From Phoronis australis (lineage: Eukaryota > Phoronida > Phoronidae), in contig NMRA01000071.1 of NCBI GenBank assembly GCA_002633005.1, forward strand, positions 12,120 through 76,119: a stretch of 64,000 nt of DNA, in the 5' to 3' direction. Positions 36,801-47,940 of this stretch are shown here, one piece after another. The translations under genes and the position numbers were made by a program. The notes below the pieces were generated by a model. The model was not told the origin of the DNA. It ran no database searches and saw only the letters and a program-made list of their open reading frames with translations. How positions within the stretch are numbered: position 1 is the stretch's first letter; every line of letters begins with the position of its first letter.

Positions 36801-38974
36801 ATTGTCACAACCACAACAAACGTGACGCGTCGTCATTACTTACATGTATTAAACCACGATAAAACGAGAAGTAACAACAACAACAAAAACAACGCCACAG
36901 TTTAAGATCCTGCTGATGGTGCAGCAATTAATGTTACAGCTACTGCTGCTGATGGTGCAGCAACTAATATTACAGCTACTGCTGCTGCTATTCCTGTCAC
37001 GACTTTATTACTATTATTGTCGGCTTCAGCAACTCGGACATTTTCGTTTCAGGTTCAGTTACTTTGAAGAGGAGCACCAACGAGGAAGGTAAGAGACGCA
37101 AATAGTTGTAAGGTGGCCTCGTGTCACAAAATCCCAGTTTTTGACATGATTTGAAGCCTGCAGGTATGAATTTGGTCTCAGAGCGTAACTCAGACCAAAT
37201 ACATTTAGATATGAATTCTGGGATTGAAAAGAACCGAAAGTCCGTTATCATTTGAGACCACATTCTTCAAGGTCAAGGTGACTTCTCATTGCGGGTCAGT
37301 TTAAGCCCTAACCATAGCCTCAAGAAATACTCATAGGTGCACAAAGGCTTGCTTCCGTGTGGGAGAGAAACAATTGCGAGCGAACCCTGTACCTCCTCTT
37401 GTCTACTGCTTTTTAAGCTCGGCCCCAAGACCGACGCCTCAGTTTTACACCCTTCCGTTCGCAGCTGACACCCGCTTTACCTCCACCTGTGAACCCCTTT
37501 GTTGTCGCCGATTTTCAACTCCCCCGCCGTACGCTGTTTGGTGGGTAGACACGATGAAGGCAGTCACCAAACTATTGGGTACCTAGACTTCAATAAACTT
37601 TTGTGAGGAAGGGCCACATTCTAGGTCTGAGGACTTTACGCGGTCACGCGATTAGGGCATGATTTTGACCTTCAAGAGGTATCTTCGGAATTTAAAAAGG
37701 TGCAAAAAAGATGTGCTGCCACACTCATTCTTGAGGGCGTATAAAAGTAACTTAAGAATATCCTATCATGCGCTTCAAAATACGGGAAGAAACAGTATCA
37801 CCTTGTAATGAGTAGATAGAACACCGTGTCGGAAATTTCACTTAATTGGGGTTCAATTTGGGAAAGTTCACGTTATTAGGGTCATGCACTAAAAGTGCCG
37901 ACTTTGGAAAGGAATTTTGCTTCAAAATCTATTGCTGGAAACGACTATCCAGTTTTCAAGTGTGGCAGACAAATGATTCTTAACTGTATTACGTCAATAT
38001 TCACCGAAACACCATTTTCTTAAAATAGTTATTTCAAATTGGCATAAATAACGTGGTACACTTTGCTGCTTTGGGATGGACAAAGATTATCTTAAATTTC
38101 GTCCTGCATCAAAGTTCCCTTAAGCATCGTTAATTAACCTATAGCCAGGACTATGACTGACGGCTTAAATGACCAATCAGAACGCAGCATTCTTGACACA
38201 CCTCCGTCTGCGTTTCCAAGCCGCAATTTTACCCGACAAACAACAAGTTGTCGTGTAAACTGATTTCTGTCTATTGCTCAAGAAATTGTGCAATAAGAAT
38301 GGTGAAACGATGTTGATGTGGCGAGTGTTATACTGACAGTCGTTATGGAGCTCGAGAAAAATGTCCCGTCATTTTTTGGGCATTCCCTTAGCCGAAAGGT
38401 GATGTCGACTGTGTAAACAATCGATAAAAGCCACACGAGCAGCTAAACTTGACAATGTTGCTGGATTATTCGAAGGTTAAACACAAAAATATTTGGTCCA
38501 AGGTACGCACATTTCAATTTAGTGGCTACAGTGTAGGCTCCGGAGTTTCATTCGTCAGGCCGCCTTTGTCTCGGCACCTGCTGGATCCCAGGATGTCCCT
38601 GGAAATGTTGTTTTTAGGGACACTTATATTATTTTTCATTTATTTGGACCTAAATGGCATCGTTTTGTTTCGTAGCAAAGGTAGATTTCTTGTTACTCAT
38701 ATACCCGTAGGCTGGCGTTCAACTGAACTTCTCTCCAAAATTGAGAGATTCGATCGGCACAGGGAGGGCATTGGATTACTGACCTCAAAGCCTTGTTCGA
38801 GCTGTTGTCACGAAAAAAAAATAATTGAATTACTTTTTGATCAGAACCTGTAGTATACACTTCGCATGTAGAGTTAGCGAGAGCTCATTTTTAAGTTGTT
38901 CAAATATGGTATTTAGATTTATGAAGTTTTAAAAAAGAATGTGTTATTTTTGTAAATAGCCATTTTTGCCACTA
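36801..38974 (+). other. Intron 2 DNA, no gene supported
   Basis: Holds an aac-rich stretch (36868-36895) and two copies of a ~45-bp gctgctgatggtgcagcaac repeat (36910-36990). A 134-codon open frame at 38449-38853 has no domain, homology or splice context that I recognise. Confidence 0.35.
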
Positions 38975-39789
38975 CACCATCTTTTGTAACCATACCACAT
39001 CTTAGTGATCATGTTACGTTTAAAAGTAACTGAAAGCTACCTTTTTGCAATGAAACCTCAAAAAATGTGAAATTCATCAGAAGGTAAGGCCAATTCCATG
39101 CTGGACATTGTCGTGGACCCTGCCCTAGACTTATGTACCGGAGCTAACTTGTTGCCTAGGACAAGATGAGTGTGTACTTGAGCTATGAACCTGGATTTTT
39201 TAATCAAACTGTTTCGTTCGAAGATTAGAAAAGCGTAAACAGTGCTATCGGCTCGAGCTATTTTTTAGTTGACGGAATTTAGAGGACGACAGAATAAAAT
39301 ATCGGTGAATCTTTACTGATTTTGTTCGAAGGATCCTGAAATATATGGCATCGCAAAGACAATTCTACTTTAAGGTACATATTCAGCTTTACATGAACAT
39401 ATCGCATCAGTGGCCTTGACATTTGTCTGGTGAACCGGTGTGGGGTTCTTCGGATTTTCGCTGGCTCCGAAATACTTTTCCCGAACACTTTATTTTTCAT
39501 CGTTACCTTTACAAATTTTCACATCATTAACGTACAATTCTCAGCTGAAAAGCATCGCCTGTTGTCTTTCTTTTCGGATAGAGCAAAAACACTCATCGAT
39601 TCCACCAGGAACATCGTTTAGTGACAGTGTATTTGCCTCTGACATCTTGTTTGTTTGTCGGGTATAAGGTGACTTTTTGCAAGGGGGCGGAGCTTGCGAT
39701 AGGTTAATTTCTTACAAGATTAGCGTATATTGAATACGTCAATCTTAGTAGGTACACTTTACAAAAGCAAGTAAGTAAAAACCCTGGAA

Positions 39790-39892
39790 ATAACCTCGAT
39801 GTGTTGTGTCATCACAACCTTGATGCGTTGTGTCATCATAATCTTGATGCGTTGAGACATCACAACCTTGATGTGTTGAGACATCACATGGT
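39790..39892. repeat. 24-bp minisatellite, short allele (~4 units)
   Basis: Units of gtgttgtgtcatcacaacct plus tgat. The second copy near 41139 has about 13 units. Confidence 0.9.
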
Positions 39893-40164
39893 AACCTAAA
39901 ATGAGGCGCACAAAATCTGAGTTGACTGCCAGTTTGTGAAACTTGTTCCAAATCAATTCACAATTTCGTGAGTTGGCATAGAAATAAAGCTGATAGAAAA
40001 CCAAGTGACCACAGGGCTTCGCAGAGCTCTCTCAGGAAATTTTCAAAATTTATTGATGTTCTTGTTTGGTGGTAGCCTGTCACGGCTTATGAGTTAAAAT
40101 TTGCATTAAAAACACAATTCTTGGTTTAAGATTAACAGTACACACAGTTTAAGCACCTGTATTC

Positions 40165-40313
40165 GTTAGACATATACACGGTCATCAAAACCATGCCCCC
40201 TCAGTCAAATTGACACATATACACGGTCATCAAAACCATGCCGTATCAGTCTAATTGACACATGTACACGGTCATCAAAACCATGCCCTCTCGGTCTAAC
40301 TAACACATGTACA
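40165..40313. repeat. 45-bp minisatellite, ~3 units (copy 1)
   Basis: Units of acatatacacggtcatcaaa followed by accatgccccctcagtcaaattgac. The array is cut by the n at 40314. In copy 2 the corresponding array continues for about eight units. Confidence 0.88.
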
Positions 40314-41138
40314 NCTACACCATCTTTTGTAACCATACCACAGCTTAGTGATCATGCTACGTTTAAAAGTAACTGAAAGCTACCTTTTTGCAATGAAACC
40401 TCAAAAAATGTGAAATTCATCAGAAGGTAAGGCCAATTCCATGCTGGACATTGTCGTGGACCCTGCCCTAGACTTATGTACCGGAGCTAACTTGTTGCCT
40501 AGGACAAGATGAGTGTGTACTTGAGCTATGAACCTGGATTTTTTAATCAAACTGTTTCGTTCGAAGATTAGAAAAGCGTAAACAGTGCTATCGGCTCGAG
40601 CTATTTTTTAGTTGACGGAATTTAGAGGACGACAGAATAAAATATCGGTGAATCTTTACTGATTTTGTTCGAAGGATCCTGAAATATATGGCATCGCAAA
40701 GACAATTCTACTTTAAGGTACATATTCAGCTTTACATGAACATATCGCATCAGTGGCCTTGACATTTGTCTGGTGAACCGGTGTGGGGTTCTTCGGATTT
40801 TCGCTGGCTCCGAAATACTTTTCCCGAACACTTTATTTTTCATCGTTACCTTTACAAATTTTCACATCATTAACGTACAATTCTCAGCTGAAAAGCATCG
40901 CCTGTTGTCTTTCTTTTCGGATAGAGCAAAAACACTCATCGATTCCACCAGGAACATCGTTTAGCGACAGTGTATTTGCCTCTGACATCTTGTTTGTTTG
41001 TCGGGTATCACGTGACTTTTTGCAAGGGGGCGGAGCTTGCGATAGGTTAATTTCTTACAAGATTAGCGTATATTGAATACGTCATTCTTAGTAGGTACAC
41101 TTTACAAAAGCATGTAAGTAAAAACCCTGGAAATAATC

Positions 41139-41450
41139 TCGATGTGTTGTGTCATCACAACCTTGATGTGTTGTGTCATCACAACCTTGATGCGTTGTGT
41201 CAACACAGCCTTGATGCGTTGTGTCATCACAATCTTGATGCGTTGAGACATCACAACCTTGATGTGTTGTGTCATCATAATCTTGATGCGTTGAGACATC
41301 ACAACCTTGATGTGTTGTGTCATCACAACCCTGATGTGTTGTGTCATTACAACCTTGATGTGTTGGGTCATCACAACCTTGATGTGTTGTGTCATCACAA
41401 CCTTGATGTGTTGTGTCATCACAACCTTGATGTGTTGAGACATCACATGG
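41139..41450. repeat. 24-bp minisatellite, long allele (~13 units)
   Basis: Tandem gttgtgtcatcacaaccttg-type units, some with gttgagacatcac variants. The period is divisible by three, so both strands show periodic open frames (LCHHNLDV on plus). These are not genes. Confidence 0.95.
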
Positions 41451-41735
41451 TAACCTAAAATGAAACTATAGGCGCACAAAATCTGAGTTGACTGCCAGTT
41501 TGTGAAACTTGATCCAAATCAATTCACAATTTCGTGAGTTGGCATAGAAATAAAGCTGATAGAAAACCAAGAGAGCACAGGGCTTCGCGGAGCTCTCTCA
41601 GGAAATTTTCAAAATTTATTGATGTTCTTGTTTGGTGGTAGCCTGTCACGGCTTATGAGTTAAAACTTGCGTTAAAAACACAATTCTTGGTTTAAGATTA
41701 ACAGTACACACAGTTTAAGCACCTGTATTCGTTAG

Positions 41736-42090
41736 ACATATACACGATCATCAAAACCATGCCCCCTCAGTCAAATTGACACATATACACGGTCATCAAA
41801 ACCATGCCGTATCAGTCTAATTGACACATGTACACGGTCATCAAAACCATGCCCTTTCCGTCTAACTGACACGGTCATCAAAACCATGCCCCCTCGGTCT
41901 AACTGACACATGTACACGGTCATCAAAATCACGCCCTCTCAGTCTAACTGACACAAGTACACGGTCATCAAAATCACACCCTCTCAGTCTAACTGACACA
42001 TGTTCACGGCCATCAAAGTCACACCCTCTCAGTCTACCTGGCACATGTACACGGTCATCAAAATCACACCCTCTCAGTCTAACTGGCGCA
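41736..42090. repeat. 45-bp minisatellite, ~8 units (copy 2)
   Basis: Units of acacggtcatcaaaaccatg plus ccctctcagtctaactgacacatgt, one unit shortened near 41865. Confidence 0.92.
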
Positions 42091-43439
42091 CGGAGTTTCG
42101 TGTATTAACAAATCTCTCTTCATTAGTAATGCTTTTCGGGCCATCTTCAAAAGAAATACTATTGTTGGAGCTCTTTGGATACTTTTATCGTTATAAAACG
42201 ATCGAGAATATTGTCTTTGTGCAATTCGCGGCAAGTGATGCTTAAGTTTACAAACTTTCGATTCTGGTCATTGCTACTTTTTGTTTTCTGAACAGTCTTA
42301 CGTCTTCCGGTTGTTTGGGCAACAACTTTTGATGCTGCTGAAATTCGCATATTCTCTGGTTTTATGACGACATTTTGAATTTTGGTCTAAACTTCCACGC
42401 ACAAATAGTTGGCTGTGTTAGATTGATAGGGTGCAAAGTGACAATTACCCAGGGCCGCTCCTCGAAGAAAGCACCTCATATTATAGGGCGTCCTTAATAC
42501 AAAAGGCGAGCTGCCCAAAAGCTAACTTGAAATAACGGGAAAAGGGTAACATTGATTCCATCGTCGGATCACCCTCGTGTTCACTGATTTCGCTTTAAAG
42601 GTTAGAGTTCACAATAACAGGAAAAGGGAGGCAACTGATTCTATGCAGACAAAAATTGTATTTTGTACCAATTAGCTCTGGAGTTTTTTCGGACTGTTTA
42701 AATATGAACAGGAACAACTTTACAAGTGAGCGCAAACCAAACACAATGCGTATTTTTTAAATGTTGGGGGCCCTAGCGATTAGTTCCTGTTCTCGATTAT
42801 TCCTGCCCACATCCCCACGCCGACACTGGTGGCGCCGAAGGTTCGTATGTGTTTAATAAGTGTGGCTTCACGTGTAGGGGTGTTTGACCCCCTGCTCCCT
42901 GCTTCCTATTTCTTTTGATAACGAACCGTCAGTTCCTTGCAAGATCCCAAATCCCTTCTCATCGTTGCAAGGAACAGAAAGCGACCAGTTTTTGAGCGGT
43001 TTTGAGATTAAAATCAAATTTGTTTGTGACAGAACGGCAGTTTATGACCGATATTCACGAACCTAGATATATGGCTAAATTTGTTTATATTACGCATGGT
43101 CCAATCTGCTGTATTAAAGTTGTGGGTCAAGACTGATTTTAACTCAACTGCTTAATTTCACTGCATGACATTCATTATTATAGTGATTTGCATATTTCAC
43201 TGTTATGATTTCATGAAAATACTAGGCCAAGCAAATGTGCTTCACCGTTTCTCTTCCTTTACTACATAGTAAAGAAGCACTATTCAAAATATTGACTGCT
43301 AGTAAGTTGATATTTTCAAAATTCTGTCCCCGCCAAATATATTTTTGAAATTATAGTTTTTACACATTGTCAAATTTGAAATTATCAACCGCGTGTGTGC
43401 ATACGTAACTTAGGTCGTTCTCTCTTTCACATATTTCAG
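42091..43439 (+). other. End of intron 2, no feature recognised
   Basis: Single-copy-looking intronic DNA leading to the pyrimidine-rich acceptor of exon 3 (tctctctttcacatatttcag). Confidence 0.4.
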
Positions 43440-43591
43440 AAGCTTTGAAGGTAGCTAGGTTTGCTCTTGACCTAACCATCCATATGTTGGCAATCACAGT
43501 TAACCCTGCCTTCGTCTTGTTGAAGCCTTTTGTTGCCTTCCTGTGGCCTAGTCCAAAAAAACCCAGCGCTTGGGACCAAGTGCGTGCCAAG
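43440..43591 (+). CDS. Exon 3: hydrophobic helices, start of the helical domain
   Basis: Acceptor cacatatttcag, donor AAG|GTAGGT. Entry phase 1, exit phase 0, model residues 123-173. The exon encodes an amphipathic then hydrophobic stretch (FALDLTIHMLAITVNPAFVL, then FVAFLWPS) and ends in a tryptophan-containing helix start (SAWDQVRAK). The order hydrophobic helix, F-W-PS turn, then W at the start of a long helix is what delta-endotoxin N-terminal domains show at their early helices. In that family this domain inserts into membranes to form a pore. The resemblance is by eye, not by search. The hydrophobic part could also be an ordinary buried helix. Confidence 0.8.
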
Positions 43592-44010
43592 GTAGGTCAT
43601 CACTGTTATTTGTTTCATTATCATTAGAGCTGTATGCATAAATCTGTCCTGTCTACAAATTTACACCATCATTTTTGTACACGAGTAAGCCATAACAGGA
43701 AGGCCTTTTATGTAACTTTTGTTGTTCCATTATAACACGTCTTTTCTCGTTTTCATGTTTTGTTGAAAAACAAAAAATGAGCCACACTGTCTCCTCGACA
43801 TATGGTTGGGTCTACGAGAACAAGTTATAATGACGAGAACAGGTAAACACCGTGCAGCGATGATACCTACGCTATTTTAACGGCATTTATGCTGCAACCA
43901 CGACAAGCAACGAGTTTGGATACTCCTGTCACTCGTCAGATTTGAAATGTGTTCTAAGAGCTATGAGCAGTGTGAAATGTAATCTTGCTCATGTTGTTAT
44001 TTGTTTAAAG
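43592..44010 (+). other. Intron 3 (419 bp)
   Basis: GT-AG intron between exons 3 and 4 with no repeat. It ends in ttgttatttgtttaaag. Confidence 0.7.
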
Positions 44011-44294
44011 GTCCATAAGCTAATTAATCAAAAGATGAATGAAGCCTATGCCAATGATCTGAAGAACTTTTTGACAAGTCTCAAAAAGGAGATGGATGCT
44101 TACAACGGTTACTCTGACACAAGCTCTCAGAAAGTACCCAAGATTATCTCTATAGATACATCTTTAGGGGTAAGAGAAGAAAAGTTCATGAACAAAAAAG
44201 ATCCTGTGTCGACTTTGACGTATTACGTTCCTTACGTCACCACACGACTGATGGTTAAACTGGAAGCTATGAAAGTTGCAAAACCTGCAGAAAA
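44011..44294 (+). CDS. Exon 4: long helical exon of the candidate toxin-like domain
   Basis: Acceptor ttgtttaaag, donor A|GTAAGT. Entry phase 0, exit phase 2, model residues 174-267. It opens with a helix containing KLINQKMNEAYANDL and FLTSLKKEMDAY, the 'LINQ+I.E......L..L...Y' pattern typical of the third helix region in Endotoxin_N domains. It then has a polar loop and a second helix start (STLTYYVPYVTTRLMVKLEA), where that family has its central hydrophobic helix. The exon is 284 bp with no in-frame stop. The match to delta-endotoxins is inference from motif spacing; helical secreted proteins of unrelated origin remain possible. Confidence 0.78.
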
Positions 44295-44639
44295 GTAAGT
44301 ACGAATTTCTTTTATATCTTTGCAAGTGTTAAGTCATCAATGTCGCGTGTCTTACTGCATTTAAATATAAGATGTTTGACCTGCAATCTCTCGGTTCAAA
44401 ATAGATATCTAAAAACATTTATAACATCATGCATTGACATGTTTACACAACTACTCTAAGGCACCTTATGGTCCTGAGTTAATCAAAGTATATCTTGGTC
44501 TTCCCTTTCTGGTTAACAGTAGTTATATGGTCGACAGACAGGTTAAGAGGAGGCTTGGGCCTATTGCTTCATGCTTACAATTTGTAATAATTTTTAAGCC
44601 TGTTAACGTACTTTTTCATTGTCTAGGCGCAAATCACCA
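44295..44639 (+). other. Start of intron 4, no feature recognised
   Basis: Intronic sequence between the exon 4 donor and the Penelope-like remnant. Confidence 0.4.
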
Positions 44640-45085
44640 TTGAATAAGTCATGTTGTGTACCCACTCAACTGTTATGAATGTGAACAGTTTTGCATTGGA
44701 ATGACCAACTGGATTCTCAGCATCATTGTAACGATACACACAGTGATGTTCTTAATCATTTATTGGCCTCTGGTCACACTATAGATTATGCTGTTCGGAT
44801 ATTTGACAAGGATAATATCACATTCAGGCTCCTCATAAGGGGGCTATGCATATACGGTTGAATCACGCTGAGCATTGGTTCATTTGAGCTCCAGCTGTTT
44901 TGATTTCTTGTCTCTATACTCCTTGCCTTTTGATGTGTACCTCTGCAGGCGGTTCGCCTGTGTTACCTGACTGGAGTATTGTGAAGAACATTCGTCTTGA
45001 GAATGACTTAGTGATAACCGAAACGTCGACTAATACAGTGTCTTTATTTGTGTATGTGCCGACTTTATTGTTCGTAATTAATTGA
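44640..45085 (+). mobile_element. 3' remnant of a Penelope-like element, copy 1
   Basis: Homologous to 58225-58585. The degenerate frame reads GHTIDYAVRIFDKDN, the C-terminal end of a GIY-YIG-type endonuclease region. It is followed by a non-coding tail with gaaacgtcgactaatac, of the gaaacgtc type often found downstream of Penelope-like elements. A stop interrupts the frame (ICIYG then stop). Confidence 0.55.
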
Positions 45086-45126
45086 AAACCAGTAATGCAT
45101 GCACACTCACGTAAGCACGCATTCAG

Positions 45127-45191
<65 letters not shown>

Positions 45192-45201
45192 AACAAACAA
45201 A
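45127..45201. repeat. (CA)n microsatellite
   Basis: About 30 CA dinucleotides followed by four caaa units. Next to it, cttagctacgcaatt also occurs beside the CA repeat at 61250, so the microsatellite belongs to a dispersed repeat. Confidence 0.97.
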
Positions 45202-45304
45202 CACTTAGCTACGCAATTACGAGTAATTTTTAATAAATACGTAAAAGCACGTATTAGAAAGGCCTAAACTTTTCATGTGCAAACGCAGAACAAATTCTCG
45301 CGAC
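45202..45304. repeat. Left half of a dispersed repeat split by the LTR element
   Basis: cttagctacgcaatt(a)cgag matches 61247-61265. Its right-hand continuation is found after the LTR element, from 51694 (tgacttgttgaaaaa, ggagctgaaagatcagagg, agactattcccagcatcc), matching 61420-61600. The last five bases here, gcgac, are the candidate target duplication. Confidence 0.7.
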
Positions 45305-45413
45305 AGTAAGTTAAATAAAACAAGGTTTGCTAGCTTTTATTGACGAACAAGTCGAATCGACAGAAACCGGAAACCGAGACGGGGTCCGGGGAAAAACCTT
45401 AACGAACACAATG
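45305..45413 (-). repeat. 3' LTR (109 bp)
   Basis: Direct copy of 51580-51688, about 96% identical by eye. It contains aataaaacaagg and the shared cagaaaccggaaaccgagac block. Confidence 0.85.
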
Positions 45414-45633
45414 GCGTAATCACTTTCCTCTCCTCTGGGTACAGTGGAAGCTAAAGAACAATACACGACTTAAAGTAGGTCTATGGAGTACAGAATCTCG
45501 AACAACGTTTCAACAGTAATAACAATTAAACAACAACGTAATAAACACTTATAGCTAAGCATAGTCTCTGTCTGGCATGTCTCCGTCTTAGCTGCCAAAA
45601 TAGAAACTTAAGGAATGAGTAAACGGTCCACTG

Positions 45634-46314
45634 GTGCTACTCCATAATCCAATCACTAACGTGCCAAGCGGGGGGTTTGCGGTTGCGATGAGAGCGCCGT
45701 AATGTGGTGGCATCCTGCGCAACAGCGTCGGAGCTGAGGACATCTTTCTCATCCGAAATCAGCCGCTGGACCGGCTGCTCCGGTATCAAGAGTCGGTTCA
45801 GGTAGAGGAGGTCGTAGTTATCACCTCCGGCAATCGAGGGGTGTGAGCGGTACTTCGGGCCGGTAATCCCACGGGGGATCACGCACACGAAAATCGTAGG
45901 GGTCGTGGCCAGTAGGTCATCGTCATCAGAGGTATCTAGCTGATCTGAGGTAAAGAACTTAGGATTCGAAGCCGTGGAAGACACAGGGAAGCAGTCTGAT
46001 ACACGTACAGTGTAAGTTTAACTGCGGAACCGTGAGCGAGTGAACTTAGGCAGCTCACACCATTCATCAGACACGCTTGTGACGAGGTACTTCTCGCGGG
46101 CCTTTGTCTTGACACAATCACCCTTTAGGAATACCAGTTGACCAACAAAGAGCCGTGCAGGGTTATGAGCGCGACCACGGGACTTTGATATGGCACTAGG
46201 GAGATGGTTGTCAATACGGGATTGGTGTTGACGGATTATCATCTCCCTGTCAGCGATGGGCAGTTGACAACCTGCGACTTGATCCCGCTGTGTCCACAAT
46301 TTACGAGAAAACAA
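45634..46314 (-). pseudogene. Integrase C-terminal region of the LTR element
   Basis: The frame runs LWTQRDQVAGCQLPIADREM, HNPARLFVGQLVFLKGD and KAREKYLVTSV, then after a shift near 46018 continues STASNPKFFTSDQLD and ends LRRSHRNRKPPAW. The 'vGqlVflK.d..K..aRekYlVt' stretch is the SH3-like integrase end seen in this Gypsy group, where it binds DNA next to the catalytic core. Confidence 0.75.
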
Positions 46315-46786
46315 ACCGGGAGTTCATACTGGACGTGGCAATAGCAAGAGTTGCAGAGGACACTGACCCACCCTCTAGAGATAAACGCAGGAGTTCCATG
46401 CCCAACTCGACAACTGCATGTTCAGCCACATGATTCTTATTGACGTTCTTTAAGGCGAAGGCAACCTTTTTCCATGTCATTTTAAGCTAAAATAAGATTG
46501 GTTGGTTATCCTAGACATATTTTTCACTTAATTACAGCTTTTCGTAATTTTATTAATTACTCGTCCGCTATTCCGGAAGTGACGTTTTAGGAGGCAAGCG
46601 TTTCCCGCCACTTGGTTTTGCAATGAGTTTACTGTGCGAATCTGTTCTATTCTACTTCTGTTTTGTGCTATTTTTCACCAATTGTCGCCACCACTTTCCA
46701 TCGGCGAGTATTCTGCGGCAAGATAGGTTAGTAGAGAACTCAACTACGTTGGATTTAGGGATTGTTTAGAGTTTTATAAGCTGAAA

Positions 46787-47182
46787 ATGGCTGGAGTCGG
46801 TGACCCGTATCACAGTGACAGTAGTGTGAGTGACGGAGACCTTGTTCACAGCAGTGGTGACGAGGAATTTTTTCACGGACATTCAGTGGGTGGGTACATG
46901 TTTGAGCCCGAGTATAACGAGGCAGAGTACGCACAGGCACAGGCAGCTGTTGAGAGAAACGAGGCGGCTACTGAGGACAGACGTGGTGACACATCTTGGT
47001 GCAAATGCACTGTGTGCGTTGTTATGCCTACCTCAATGGAATGCTTGTGCTGTTCAGAGTTCGATGAGGCCAAGCCACTACTGGACACGGTTAAGTGGAC
47101 CTCCGGCATACCACGGACAGAGGAACAACTGTCCCACTTGCCAGAGTGTCCCGCGACACACTCCCACTGGATGGTGACCTGA
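46787..47182 (+). CDS. P2X7 C-terminal-domain-like protein of the transposon
   Basis: 131 codons. An acidic N-terminus (SDSSVSDGDLVHSSGDEEFF) is followed by GYMFEPEYNEAEYAQ. Then comes a cysteine cluster, WCKCTVCVVMPTSMECLCC, matching the W-C-x-C-x2-C-x2-MPT-x2-EC-x-CC signature of the P2X7 receptor cytoplasmic ('ballast') domain. In P2X7 this domain binds zinc and nucleotide. Here it is a free-standing protein with no channel part. The last ~60 residues after DEAKPLL overlap the opposite gene. Its tail overlaps the THAP gene by about 310 bp on the other strand. Its role in the element is unknown; no stop or shift breaks it, so it may be intact. Confidence 0.7.
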   Translation: MAGVGDPYHSDSSVSDGDLVHSSGDEEFFHGHSVGGYMFEPEYNEAEYAQAQAAVERNEAATEDRRGDTSWCKCTVCVVMPTSMECLCCSEFDEAKPLLDTVKWTSGIPRTEEQLSHLPECPATHSHWMVT

Positions 47183-47940
47183 GCACCCAAACTGCTTACA
47201 TCGTGTCGTGTGACTCCCTCGCCACACACCTGGCACCTTCTAAATAGCTCCAACACTTTAGACAAGTCCACAATAAACTTATCAAAGTTTGGCTCACCGA
47301 TCTGTTCACTGGACGACGAACTGTCCTCTTCACTGGGTGTCGAACTGAGCCTGTAATCACTCCCACTACTCAATATCGCTGCAGGGCTGCTTAGAGGCTC
47401 TGGGCTGGAGAAAACAGCACAGGGCGAATCACTACTGGTTCCAGGAATTGCACGCTCTGGGGTACGTTCGGAGGCACGGGTGACAGTAGATGAAGTGCCT
47501 CCACTGGCTCCAGTCACTGTACTGGCCACAGCTCGCGAGGCTTCTCGCTTCAAAAACGCACTTCTCGGGGGTGGCGACGGGGCACTGCCGGGAATCAACA
47601 CAGACGGAATGGCAACCTTCTTCAGGCGTTGTTTCGCAGGGACCTTCATCAGTTCAGCGTACAAATCCCTTTCGTAATCGGACGGCAGAAAGTGATTGCC
47701 ACACACACGGTAATTCTCCACTGCTTTGTACGTTGCGTGGACGGGTAACGCTGCGTTCTTCACACGAACGAGCCAAGTACGGTGAAGTGTGTCATCCATC
47801 GGAAAGCGATGCAAAGGTACTCTAAAAGCGCGTGAGCCGATAATTAGTACATCCCGGTACGCAGCAACAGTGTGGCATGTTGACTGACTAGTATGTGAAA
47901 GCAAACGACGACGGAACTTAACACAACCGAGGTAGAACAA
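46873..47940 (-). CDS. THAP-domain protein, transposase-related, truncated
   Basis: 355 codons on the minus strand. The N-terminal region shows VPLHRFPMDD, RTWLVRVKN, YRVCGNHFLPSDYERDLY, then AIPSVL, a THAP finger whose first cysteine pair is unclear. A serine/proline-rich linker (about residues 135-215) follows. Then comes a second cysteine unit, LFRRCQVCGEGVT ... TIQWECVAGHSGKWDSC, seen in THAP proteins of Kolobok-like transposons. A full transposase would continue for several hundred residues with an acidic catalytic triad. Here the frame ends soon after and runs antisense through the P2X7-C gene. It is likely a DNA-binding remnant or repressor-like product. Confidence 0.65.
   Translation of the reverse strand: MFYLGCVKFRRRLLSHTSQSTCHTVAAYRDVLIIGSRAFRVPLHRFPMDDTLHRTWLVRVKNAALPVHATYKAVENYRVCGNHFLPSDYERDLYAELMKVPAKQRLKKVAIPSVLIPGSAPSPPPRSAFLKREASRAVASTVTGASGGTSSTVTRASERTPERAIPGTSSDSPCAVFSSPEPLSSPAAILSSGSDYRLSSTPSEEDSSSSSEQIGEPNFDKFIVDLSKVLELFRRCQVCGEGVTRHDVSSLGAQVTIQWECVAGHSGKWDSCSSVRGMPEVHLTVSSSGLASSNSEQHKHSIEVGITTHTVHLHQDVSPRLSSVAASFLSTAACACAYSASLYSGSNMYPPTECP

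Larger units (their letters stand above)
38975..40313. repeat. Direct duplication, copy 1
   Basis: From ctacaccatcttttgtaacc onward this 1.34-kb block is nearly identical to 40315-42090, apart from different numbers of internal minisatellite units. It ends in an acatgtaca broken by a single n at 40314, exactly where copy 2 begins. Confidence 0.9.
40315..42090. repeat. Direct duplication, copy 2
   Basis: Repeats copy 1 with only scattered substitutions outside the minisatellites. It contains expanded 24-bp (41139-41450) and 45-bp (41736-42090) arrays, and continues into single-copy DNA at about 42091. Confidence 0.9.

Noticed and set aside
38449-38853. 134-codon open frame with one hydrophobic segment
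   Set aside because: No recognisable domain, repeat or splice context; a frame of this length is not surprising in 64 kb.
41102-41479. LCHHNLDV / MTQHIKVV periodic frames
   Set aside because: 24-bp minisatellite read in frame on both strands; not protein genes.
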